From positions 1 through 11,835 of the forward strand of contig PXSZ01000081.1 in NCBI GenBank assembly GCA_003023105.1: a stretch of DNA of 11,835 bases. Reading direction: 5' to 3'. This stretch comes from Bacteroidetes bacterium QH_10_64_37. Its GTDB lineage: Bacteria > Bacteroidota > Rhodothermia > Rhodothermales > Salinibacteraceae. The translations under genes were made by a program, and so were the position numbers. Below, in pieces: positions 1-6,100 of the stretch; the first letter of the stretch is position 1; every line of letters begins with the position of its first letter. Below the pieces are notes generated by a model. That model worked only from the letters and a program-made list of their open reading frames with translations, ran no database searches and was not told the DNA's origin.

Positions 1-921
1 GGCCTCTCCGTCGACGCCCTCCGACACCCGTCGCACCTCATAGCCGCGGGCCTCCGCCGCCTCTTTCGCTGCATCGAGCGCTGTGCGATTGGTGCCGAGC
101 AGCGTGTTTTCCGTCCGCTCGAAGCACTCGTCGTCCGGACCCGGGGTGTCCGGATGCGTGCCGTGAGCCCCCTCGGTAAGGTGAGTCCGGATCGGGGCCG
201 GCACGTCGTGCCACAGATCGTTGGTGTAGAGCACCCGCACGGCGTCCTCGTACGTGGAGCGATCCGGAATGGTGGGTCCACTTGCAATAACGGACATATC
301 ATCCCCCACGACATCGGACACCACGAGGCTGCCCACGGCGGCCGGGTGCGCCGCCTGGGCGAGCTGTCCCCCGCCCACCCGCGTTAGATGCTTGCGCACA
401 GCGTTCATCTGATGGATGTCGACCCCGCCCGTCAGCATCCGGTGGTAGGTCGTTTTCAGGTCCCTCAATTCCAGGCCCTCCACCGGCACGGTGCTTAGCG
501 CGGTACCCCCTCCCGACACCAGCACGAGCAGCAGTTCACCCGGCCCTGCGGCCTCCGCCTGCTCCAGGATTCGACGGGCACTGCGAACCCCCTCCTGCGA
601 CGGCAGCGGATGCCCGCCCTCCATCACGTCGATGACCGTGGGGACCGGAACGTCTTTCGGATACGTCGCCGGATAGCCGTCCGGGACCACCACGCAGCCG
701 TCGCGCAGACGGGCGTCCAGTTCCCGTTCCACCACCCCTGCCATGGCGAGCGCCGCCTTGCCCATGCCCACGACCCGAATCGCGTCGTACGCGTCGAGCG
801 GCTCGGGCGCCCACGTCGACGAATCACTGGCCGAAAACAACTCCGGCGCCTGCACGCGCTGCACAGCGGAACGGAAGAGGGCCTTCGCATCCTCGACGAG
901 AGAGGAATTCCCGGTTGTCAT
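1..921 (-). CDS. Glycerate 2-kinase, GckA/TtuD (DUF4147/MOFRL) family; N-terminal 307 codons, C-terminus beyond the left edge
   Basis: The reading frame runs from ATG at 919-921 to the left edge without a stop, giving 307 residues. Family members are usually somewhat over 400 residues, so about a third is missing, including the C-terminal MOFRL domain. Visible motifs are VVGMGKAAL (about 50-58; Lys55 lines up with the lysine thought to be catalytic in the family), GGHPLPSQEG (102-111), LVSGGGTALS (134-143), NAVRKHLTRVGGG (173-185) and SDVVGDDMSVIASGPTIPD (202-220). Together these are diagnostic for the Asp/Ser/Gly-rich nucleotide- and substrate-binding half of the kinase. The enzyme phosphorylates D-glycerate with ATP to 2-phosphoglycerate in the cytoplasm, feeding glyoxylate, serine or tartronate carbon into glycolysis. 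It is divergent from thiE, with a 113-bp gap holding a dyad. There is no Shine-Dalgarno sequence before the ATG. The family call is firm; the exact product isomer is known only from the family. Confidence 0.9.
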   Translation of the reverse strand, partial: MTTGNSSLVEDAKALFRSAVQRVQAPELFSASDSSTWAPEPLDAYDAIRVVGMGKAALAMAGVVERELDARLRDGCVVVPDGYPATYPKDVPVPTVIDVMEGGHPLPSQEGVRSARRILEQAEAAGPGELLLVLVSGGGTALSTVPVEGLELRDLKTTYHRMLTGGVDIHQMNAVRKHLTRVGGGQLAQAAHPAAVGSLVVSDVVGDDMSVIASGPTIPDRSTYEDAVRVLYTNDLWHDVPAPIRTHLTEGAHGTHPDTPGPDDECFERTENTLLGTNRTALDAAKEAAEARGYEVRRVSEGVDGEA

Positions 922-943
922 GATCTTGTGGGTGTGCTATACC
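915..943 (+). promoter_or_regulatory. Candidate sigma70-like promoter for thiE
   Basis: TTGTCA at 915-920 and TATACC at 938-943 are separated by exactly 17 bp. A TG dinucleotide one base before the second hexamer gives an extended -10. Transcription would start near 950, leaving a leader of roughly 85 nt before thiE. The -35 overlaps the start of the divergent glycerate kinase gene. Bacteroidota primary sigma factors often use a different -33/-7 consensus, so this is only a candidate. Confidence 0.3.
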
Positions 944-990
944 GATGCGTGACGGAGAAAGGACGAAGGGGAACTGCGCACCAATTTAGA

Positions 991-1007
991 TGTGCAGATA
1001 CTGCACA
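991..1007. promoter_or_regulatory. Perfect 17-bp dyad (operator-like) between glycerate kinase gene and thiE
   Basis: TGTGCAG, spacer ATA, CTGCACA: perfect 7-bp arms with a 3-bp centre, ending 27 bp before the chosen thiE start. Size and symmetry suit a dimeric repressor or activator site in a divergent regulatory gap. If transcribed, it would also form a short hairpin with a 3-nt loop. No regulator gene lies nearby in the window, so the cognate factor is unknown. Confidence 0.45.
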
Positions 1008-1034
1008 CTCAGCCACACAGTTTGCCCTTCTGAT

Positions 1035-1712
1035 ATGGAGGATCCTTCGCCGAATGGAGAGCCCGCCGCCGAGAACTCCATTGGCCGCCTGCACGTGCTC
1101 ACCGACTACCACCTCCAGCAGGACCACTCCCACGCCGACCTCGCCCGGCTCGCCATCCGGGGCGGCGCCGACACGATTCAGTTCCGGCAAAAGCACGGCG
1201 GCATTCAAAATAAGCTCGTGGAGGCCCACAGGGTCGCCGCGGTGTGTATCGACGCGTCCACCCCCCTCATCGTCGACGACCGGATCGACATTGCCCAGGC
1301 CGTCGACGCCAATGGAGTTCACCTCGGCCAAGAGGACTTCCCCGTGGACGCGGCCCGCTCGGTGCTCGGCTCGGAGAGAATCATTGGGGCAACAGCGACT
1401 AAATCCCATCAGGTCGCCGAAGCCTACGAGAGGGGTGCCGACTACATCGGTTTCGGTCCGGTGTTTCCGACGACCTCGAAGCGAAACCCGAAATCTGTGA
1501 AGGGGCCCGAAGGGCTCGCAGACGCGTGCGAGGCCGCTCCCATTCCGGTGATCGCCATCGGCGGCGTCACGCACGACCGCGTCCGGGCGGCGCTGGAGGC
1601 GGGAGCCCACGGCGTTGCCGTGCTTTCGGCCATCGCGACGGCCAACGATCCCAAACGGGCCACCGCCCGCTTCCGAGCCTCCATCGACGGCGTCCTGCGC
1701 GAGTCCGAGTAG
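1035..1712 (+). CDS. thiE: Thiamine-phosphate synthase (ThiE/TenI family)
   Basis: A 225-residue TIM barrel that joins HMP-pyrophosphate and thiazole phosphate into thiamine monophosphate in the cytoplasm. Signature segments are IQFRQK (48-53; Gln, Arg and Lys of the pyrophosphate site), LIVDDRIDIA (78-87), GVHLGQEDF (94-102), ADYIGFGPVFPTTSK (135-149) and PVIAIGG (171-177). Relative to the well-studied Bacillus enzyme, several binding residues are conservatively replaced (Asn to Asp at 81, Ser to Thr near 120, Thr to Ser at 148). A TenI-like or divergent function therefore cannot be excluded. The ATG at 1035 was chosen because the alternative ATG at 990 adds 15 residues with Cys-rich, non-family sequence and would lie across the dyad. 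There is no Shine-Dalgarno sequence, no recognisable TPP riboswitch and no other thi gene nearby. It converges with hemD, leaving 12 bp between the two stops. Confidence 0.88.
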   Translation: MEDPSPNGEPAAENSIGRLHVLTDYHLQQDHSHADLARLAIRGGADTIQFRQKHGGIQNKLVEAHRVAAVCIDASTPLIVDDRIDIAQAVDANGVHLGQEDFPVDAARSVLGSERIIGATATKSHQVAEAYERGADYIGFGPVFPTTSKRNPKSVKGPEGLADACEAAPIPVIAIGGVTHDRVRAALEAGAHGVAVLSAIATANDPKRATARFRASIDGVLRESE

Positions 1713-1724
1713 CGCCGAGCCGGA

Positions 1725-2471
1725 TCACGCGTCCGCCTGCGCGGCCTGAATGGCCGATACGATGCCGTCCGGCGAGGGCTCCACCGCCACCGCCTCCACC
1801 GAGTGCCCGGCCTCTTCCAGCGCCCCGCCCGTCGTGGATCCGATCGCCGCGAGTCGGTACTCCGCCAAGTCAATCGAGCCGGCCTGCTCTACTGCCTCGA
1901 GACCCGACGGACTGAAGAACGCGAGCCAGGTCGCCCCCGACGACCGACGGGAGCGAGACAGCGACAGGTCCTGCCGAGGTCGCGTTTCGTAGACCACCTG
2001 TTCCTCAAACGGCACGTCGGCCGCCCGAAGTCGATTGGGCAGGGTGTCGCGCCGCCGATTGCCGCAGAGAAAGAGAAGCGGGGCGGAGGGGGCGTCGTCG
2101 ACAATGCAACGTGCCAGTGCCTCTGCGTCTCCGGCTTCTGCCTCCTTTGGGTGCAATCCAATGTCCTGCAATCGCTTCGCCGTCTTCGGCCCCACCGCAT
2201 ACGCCGTGGCACCGCTCCACGACTGGGCCAGATCCTCGTTGTCGGCGAAGAGGCGGTCGAGAGCGGTCGCGATGCGAGGACTCGTGGCAATGAGCGCCTC
2301 GTAGCGTTCGTGCTGCTGGAGACGGTCCCGCAGCGCCGCCTGATTCGGAAAGGCGAACGAAAGCACCGGCTCGCAGACGGCCCGGAGGCCCACCCGCTCG
2401 AAGGCCGACACGTACGGATCGCGGCCCTCGTCCTCTGATCGCAGCAGAACAACGTCCGGACGTTCGCTCAT
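1725..2471 (-). CDS. hemD: Uroporphyrinogen-III synthase
   Basis: A 248-residue protein that cyclises hydroxymethylbilane to uroporphyrinogen III with inversion of ring D, taking its substrate from HemC encoded just upstream. HemD is poorly conserved, but the family landmarks are present in order: VVLLRSE at the N-terminus, LIATSPRIATALDRLF, YAVGPKTAKRLQDIGLHP, LLFLCGNRRRDTLPNRL followed by QVVYET, WLAFFSPSGLEAV, and the C-terminal AAIGSTTGGALEEAGHSV. Length matches the usual 240-270 residues. The frame stays open 133 codons further upstream, but that stretch overlaps hemC and has no family similarity, so the ATG at 2469-2471 is chosen. It begins 37 bp after the hemC stop, consistent with one transcript. 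No Shine-Dalgarno sequence is evident and no terminator separates it from convergent thiE. Confidence 0.9.
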   Translation of the reverse strand: MSERPDVVLLRSEDEGRDPYVSAFERVGLRAVCEPVLSFAFPNQAALRDRLQQHERYEALIATSPRIATALDRLFADNEDLAQSWSGATAYAVGPKTAKRLQDIGLHPKEAEAGDAEALARCIVDDAPSAPLLFLCGNRRRDTLPNRLRAADVPFEEQVVYETRPRQDLSLSRSRRSSGATWLAFFSPSGLEAVEQAGSIDLAEYRLAAIGSTTGGALEEAGHSVEAVAVEPSPDGIVSAIQAAQADA

Positions 2472-2508
2472 CGGGACAGGGGTTCGTGACAAAAAAGAAC
2501 GCAAAGCG

Positions 2509-3501
2509 TCAGGGACGAAAGGGCGACCCCGACGGCTCCTCCCGCCGATCGCCGAGCACCTCGTCAAGGATTTTGTCCCCCCCCGCTTCCAGCAGATCGT
2601 GGGCCAGCGCGTGCCCGGTCGCCTCTCCCTCCGCCGGTGGACACCGTCGCTGGTCGCGGTAGTGCTCGCTGCCGTCGAGCGCCGCGATGCAGGCATCCAG
2701 GACGAGCTCGCCCTCCTCCAGGTGAGCCCACGCCCCGAGCGGCACCTGGCACCCCCCTCCGACCTCGCGCAGGAAGGCCCGCTCGGCCCCCGCAGCATGG
2801 CCGCTCGGCTCGTGATGCAGCGCGTCGCGCAGCAGAGCTTGCAGCACGTCCTGGTCCTCCCGACAGGCAATGCCGAGCGCCCCTTGGCCCACCGCCGGAA
2901 TCATAATGTCCGGGTCGATGTGGTCGCGAATGTGCACTGAGAGCCCGAGCCGCACGAGGCCCGCCACGGCAAGCACCATGCCCGACCAGGATTGACCGGC
3001 CGGCCGATCCTTCCTCAGTTTCTTGAGCCGCGTGTCCACATTCCCCCGCACGGGGACCACGTTGAGGTCCGGCCGCCACGTAAGCAACTGGGCCGTGCGG
3101 CGAAGGGACGCGGTGGCGACGGTGGCCCCCTCCGGCAGGTCGTCGAGGTGCCCATCGAAGGACGGATGCGCTACGAAAGCGTCCCGAGCATCCTCCCGCT
3201 CCCCGATGGCAGCGAGCGCAATGCCCCGCGGCACCGTCGAGGGGATGTCCTTCAGCGAGTGGACGGCCAGATCGACGCCGCCTTCCAGCAACGCCCGGTC
3301 CAGTTCTTTCGTGAAGACCGCCTCGTCCCCGATTTCCGAGATCGGGGTGTCCGTCGATTCGTCTCCGCGCGTCGAGATCGTTTCGAGCTCCACGCGATGC
3401 CCGGCGGCCTTGAGTCTCGAGCGCACGGTGTTGGCCTGCCGGAGCGCCAGCTCACTGCCGCGCGTGCCGAGGACGAGCGGATCGGAAATCGACATAGACA
3501 T
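2509..3501 (-). CDS. hemC: Porphobilinogen deaminase (hydroxymethylbilane synthase)
   Basis: A 330-residue cytoplasmic enzyme that polymerises four porphobilinogen molecules into hydroxymethylbilane. Landmarks are LGTRGSELALRQA (11-23), DLAVHSLKDIP (77-87, with Lys84 and the catalytic Asp85), IGEREDARDAF, ATASLRRTAQLL, VVPVRGNVDTRL (binding arginines), IPAVGQGALGIACRE, and ERAFLREVGGGCQVPLG, where Cys251 is the attachment point of the dipyrromethane cofactor. All key residues are intact. It is slightly longer than the E. coli enzyme, mainly from a polar C-terminal tail. The ATG at 3499-3501 is chosen; a second ATG two codons later (3493-3495) is equally possible and neither has a clear ribosome-binding site. 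It lies 105 bp after the hemA stop and 37 bp before hemD, forming hemA-hemC-hemD. Confidence 0.96.
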   Translation of the reverse strand: MSMSISDPLVLGTRGSELALRQANTVRSRLKAAGHRVELETISTRGDESTDTPISEIGDEAVFTKELDRALLEGGVDLAVHSLKDIPSTVPRGIALAAIGEREDARDAFVAHPSFDGHLDDLPEGATVATASLRRTAQLLTWRPDLNVVPVRGNVDTRLKKLRKDRPAGQSWSGMVLAVAGLVRLGLSVHIRDHIDPDIMIPAVGQGALGIACREDQDVLQALLRDALHHEPSGHAAGAERAFLREVGGGCQVPLGAWAHLEEGELVLDACIAALDGSEHYRDQRRCPPAEGEATGHALAHDLLEAGGDKILDEVLGDRREEPSGSPFRP

Positions 3502-3606
3502 TCTGGGAGCAATTGAAAGCGCTGGTGGAGGCGTAGAGCAGCGTGACGACGAAGACGCGACGTGCGTAAATCAGAAAGGGATGTCCAATCCAGAGGTGCC
3601 GACCGA

Positions 3607-5061
3607 TCATCCGGCGCTCGATTCCGACGGACTCTCCTCCCGCTCGGACGCGGGCATTGCCTCCGACATGCGGAGCGCCTGCTCGACCTCCCGCGTTTCG
3701 TCGCTCTCGGGCGCCGGATCGTGGGTCAGGTACGGGCACTGCGAGGGGGCGTCGCCGAGGGTCGGGCGGGCGGCGTCGGAGTCCTCGGGCAAGGACCGGC
3801 CGGGGGGCTCATCCTCTGAGGGGGCAAAGAGGGCGTGGAGAAGTTCGATGCCCTGCGCGAAGTCGATGCTCTCCGGATCGACGTTTTTGAGACGGACGAT
3901 GGGGACGGCCAGCAGCTTCTGCATGATCGACTGCGTGAGCCGATCTACCTCCTCCCGATCCATGTCCGTGCGATGGGCGTGCCGGTCCACCTCCTGCTCT
4001 CGGATCGTCTCGAAGGTGCTCCGGATGGCCTGAATCGCGGGCTGGAGGGCTTGCTGGTGGAAGAACCAGGTCACGAAGTCTTCGAGCAACTCCTCACAGA
4101 TGGATTCAGCCTCGGGCACGGCGGCGGCGCGGCGCTCGCGCACGTCCTCCGTCCAGGCCTGAAGGTCGTCCAGATCATAGACCCGGTATCCGGGGTGGTC
4201 GGCCACAGCCGGATCCACGTTTCGGGGCATCGCCACGTCCACCAGCAGGGTCGACCCGTCGTCCGGGGCCGGGAGAGACGCGGGAGAGAGAACCGGATCG
4301 GGTGCATCCGTGGCGACCAGAGCCAGGTCCGCAGCGGCCACCGCATCGTGCCGATGGCCCCACGCCTGGGCCGTGCCGCCGTAGGAGGCCGCCACCTCGC
4401 GGGCCCGGTCGGGCGAGCGGTTGACGATTGTTACGGACTGAGGCGCCTCGTCGGCGAGGGCTTCGAGGGCGAGCCGGCCCATCTTGCCCGCCCCAATCAG
4501 GGCGACGTCCGCCTCCGAAAGCGACGAGGGTCCTGCGTGGGCCTCCAGGTCCTCGCGGGCCATCTCCACGGCGGCAGTCGACACCGAGGCGGCCCCTCGG
4601 TCGAGCGTAGTCTCGGACGATACGCGTTTGGCCGTCCGGAAGGCCGTGTGCAGGAGGCGGTGCATCACCGAGTGCACGGCCCCGGCGTCCACGGCCCGCT
4701 CGTAGGCCGTCTTCACCTGGGCAAAGACCTGCCGCTCCCCGAGGACCACCGAGCGCAGGCCGCTCGTGACCTGAAGAAGATGACGGACCGCTGCCTCGTC
4801 CTGCCCCCGAAAAGCCGTTTCGGCCGGCCATGGTTCCCCGGCTGCCTGTCCGAGCAGTGCTTCGACCTGGCGGACATCGGCCTTACCGCCGTAGAGATAC
4901 GCCTCGGTGCGATTGCAGGTCGACAGGACGACGACCTCGGCGTCGTCACTGAGGCTGAGATTTGAGTAGAGGGCTTCCTGGTCCTCAGCGTCGAGCGCAA
5001 AGCTCTCGGTCCGCTTTAGCGACGTGCACTCGTGATTGAGACCGACCGCATAGAACCGCAT
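3607..5061 (-). CDS. hemA: Glutamyl-tRNA reductase with acidic C-terminal extension
   Basis: NADPH-dependent reduction of glutamyl-tRNA(Glu) to glutamate-1-semialdehyde, the committed step of C5-pathway tetrapyrrole synthesis. With the ATG at 5059-5061 the protein has 484 residues and begins MRFYAVGLNHE, as in the family. An in-frame GTG three codons earlier (5068-5070), with GGTGG just upstream, is the alternative. Landmarks are LSTCNRTEAY with the thioester-forming Cys49, SVVLGERQVFAQVK (about 104-117), the NADPH-binding GAGKMG (190-195) and VDVAMPRNVDP. After the helical dimerisation domain the chain continues for about 70 residues beyond the usual end. This tail is rich in Asp, Glu, Pro and Ser and contains SQCPYLTHDP with Cys442-Pro443, resembling a heme regulatory motif. 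It is the first gene of hemA-hemC-hemD; mtnN lies upstream on the same strand across a gap of about 110 bp. Confidence 0.96.
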   Translation of the reverse strand: MRFYAVGLNHECTSLKRTESFALDAEDQEALYSNLSLSDDAEVVVLSTCNRTEAYLYGGKADVRQVEALLGQAAGEPWPAETAFRGQDEAAVRHLLQVTSGLRSVVLGERQVFAQVKTAYERAVDAGAVHSVMHRLLHTAFRTAKRVSSETTLDRGAASVSTAAVEMAREDLEAHAGPSSLSEADVALIGAGKMGRLALEALADEAPQSVTIVNRSPDRAREVAASYGGTAQAWGHRHDAVAAADLALVATDAPDPVLSPASLPAPDDGSTLLVDVAMPRNVDPAVADHPGYRVYDLDDLQAWTEDVRERRAAAVPEAESICEELLEDFVTWFFHQQALQPAIQAIRSTFETIREQEVDRHAHRTDMDREEVDRLTQSIMQKLLAVPIVRLKNVDPESIDFAQGIELLHALFAPSEDEPPGRSLPEDSDAARPTLGDAPSQCPYLTHDPAPESDETREVEQALRMSEAMPASEREESPSESSAG

Positions 5062-5090
5062 AGGCAGCACAGGTCCACCAGTATCTGACT

Positions 5091-5120
5091 CAGAAATTTT
5101 ACAGGAGGCGGAGATTTCTG
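5091..5120. promoter_or_regulatory. Dyad upstream of hemA
   Basis: CAGAAAT (5091-5097) and its exact reverse complement ATTTCTG (5114-5120) are separated by 16 bp, starting 30 bp before the hemA ATG. The region 5071-5171 is the only sizeable non-coding stretch between mtnN and hemA, so it is where a hem promoter or operator would be expected. It could be a two-half-site operator or chance; no known box is recognised. Confidence 0.25.
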
Positions 5121-5171
5121 TTCAGAACGGGGGTGAATAAGGATTGATTTTGACAGTCGCCCGACGAGGCC

Positions 5172-5873
5172 TCACAGGTCCTCCGAGGCGATCGCCTGAA
5201 GCGTGTGGAGCACGATTTGGGACGACGAGTACGCGGCGTCCTTGAGGAATCCCTCAAAGTCAACGTCGGACGTCCCGTCGGCACGGTCCGAGATGGCCCG
5301 GACCACCAGGTACGGCACGTCATTCATCGCGCACACCTGTCCCACGGCGGCCCCCTCCATCTCCACGCAGTCGCCCTCCAGTTCCTCACGAAGCTGTCGG
5401 CGGTGCGCTTCGTCCTCGATGAACGTGTCCCCCGTCAGCACGCGCCCCTCCGTGATTCGGTGGTCGGAACGACTGACCTCCAGCGCACGACTGCGCAGGG
5501 TGGGGTCCGTCTCGAAGAAGCGGAAGTCGGTGAACGGAATCTGACCGCGGGGCAGCCCCAGAAACTCGACCACCACGTCGTGCTGCACGCAGTCCGTCGC
5601 CACCACGATGTCGCCGATGTCGAGCGTCCGGTTTACGGCCCCGGCCGAGCCGGTGCAAATGACGGCGTCGGCGTCGAAGACATCAATCAGAATCTGGGTG
5701 CAGAGGGCGGCATTCACCTTCCCCACCCCCGCCTTCACCAGCACCAGCTCGTGCCCGTGCCACTCCGCGTCGTGAAACGTGAGCTCCGCCCGGTGGGTTG
5801 ATCCGCGGACCTTGCAGCGGTCGAGATACAATTCCATCTCGACATCCATGGCGGACGTGATGGCGAGGGGCAT
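5172..5873 (-). CDS. mtnN: 5'-methylthioadenosine/S-adenosylhomocysteine nucleosidase
   Basis: A 233-residue cytoplasmic nucleosidase that releases adenine from methylthioadenosine and S-adenosylhomocysteine, clearing by-products of methylation and polyamine synthesis. Visible signatures are AITSAMDVEME at the N-terminus (Glu12 matches the catalytic Glu12 of the E. coli enzyme), VKAGVGKVNAAL (46-57), ICTGSAGAV (72-80), GDIVVATDCVQHDV, GRVLTGDTFI (143-152), DCVEMEGAAV (Glu173, ribose binding) and VRAISDRAD (Asp196, catalytic). Length matches the family (about 230). The start at 5871-5873 is supported by the family N-terminus; AGGT directly precedes the ATG, too close for a normal Shine-Dalgarno. 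It follows metG on the same strand, 227 bp away. Both belong to methionine metabolism, but the long repeat-bearing gap argues against a tight operon. Confidence 0.93.
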   Translation of the reverse strand: MPLAITSAMDVEMELYLDRCKVRGSTHRAELTFHDAEWHGHELVLVKAGVGKVNAALCTQILIDVFDADAVICTGSAGAVNRTLDIGDIVVATDCVQHDVVVEFLGLPRGQIPFTDFRFFETDPTLRSRALEVSRSDHRITEGRVLTGDTFIEDEAHRRQLREELEGDCVEMEGAAVGQVCAMNDVPYLVVRAISDRADGTSDVDFEGFLKDAAYSSSQIVLHTLQAIASEDL

Positions 5874-5938
5874 ACCTGCGTTGAGGGTGCTTAGTGCGGT
5901 GTGTACTAGTCTACGGGGCGGAAGAAGATCTTTGGTCG

Positions 5939-6030
5939 TGTGTTGCGTATTGCGTATCTCGTATTGCGTAATTCGTATTGCATATTCCAGGTTGTGGTGG
6001 CTTTACGCAATACGCACTACGCAATGTACA
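5939..6030. repeat. Inverted pair of heptanucleotide repeat arrays between metG and mtnN
   Basis: From about 5946 the plus strand reads as consecutive 7-mers of consensus CGTATTG, with variants CGTATCT, CGTAATT and CATATTC, for about six units. After a G/T-rich spacer (about 5988-6002), the reverse-complement unit (TACGCAA or TACGCAC) recurs three times to 6025. A perfect 12-bp inverted repeat, CGTATTGCGTAA at 5960-5971 and its complement at 6003-6014, results. The RNA from either strand could fold into a long hairpin with a 31-nt loop. It sits downstream of metG and upstream of mtnN. Period and arrangement are seen directly; function is unknown. Confidence 0.8.
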
Positions 6031-6100
6031 CCACCAACCTTCCCTGAAGAGGATGCCGTCAGAGTATGGCTGTCTCGAGACCAGGAGCATCTGTCGGCCC

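Noticed and set aside
922..1034. TPP riboswitch ahead of thiE
   Set aside because: I looked for the conserved CTGAGA and the paired pyrophosphate-sensor segments and saw neither; the leader is also short.
2472..2870. Upstream extension of the hemD frame by 133 codons
   Set aside because: It overlaps hemC, is basic and low complexity, and the HemD family begins at the ATG at 2469-2471.
3835..4965. Long plus-strand open frame (376 codons) opposite hemA
   Set aside because: It is antisense to a gene with full GluTR motifs. Long antisense frames are expected in GC-rich DNA and its translation shows no recognisable domain.
5147..5155. TTGACA hexamer on the plus strand
   Set aside because: It points into mtnN in antisense and no -10 stands at the right distance.
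5939..6030. CRISPR array
   Set aside because: The units are contiguous 7-mers without spacers of 30-40 bp, and no cas genes are present.
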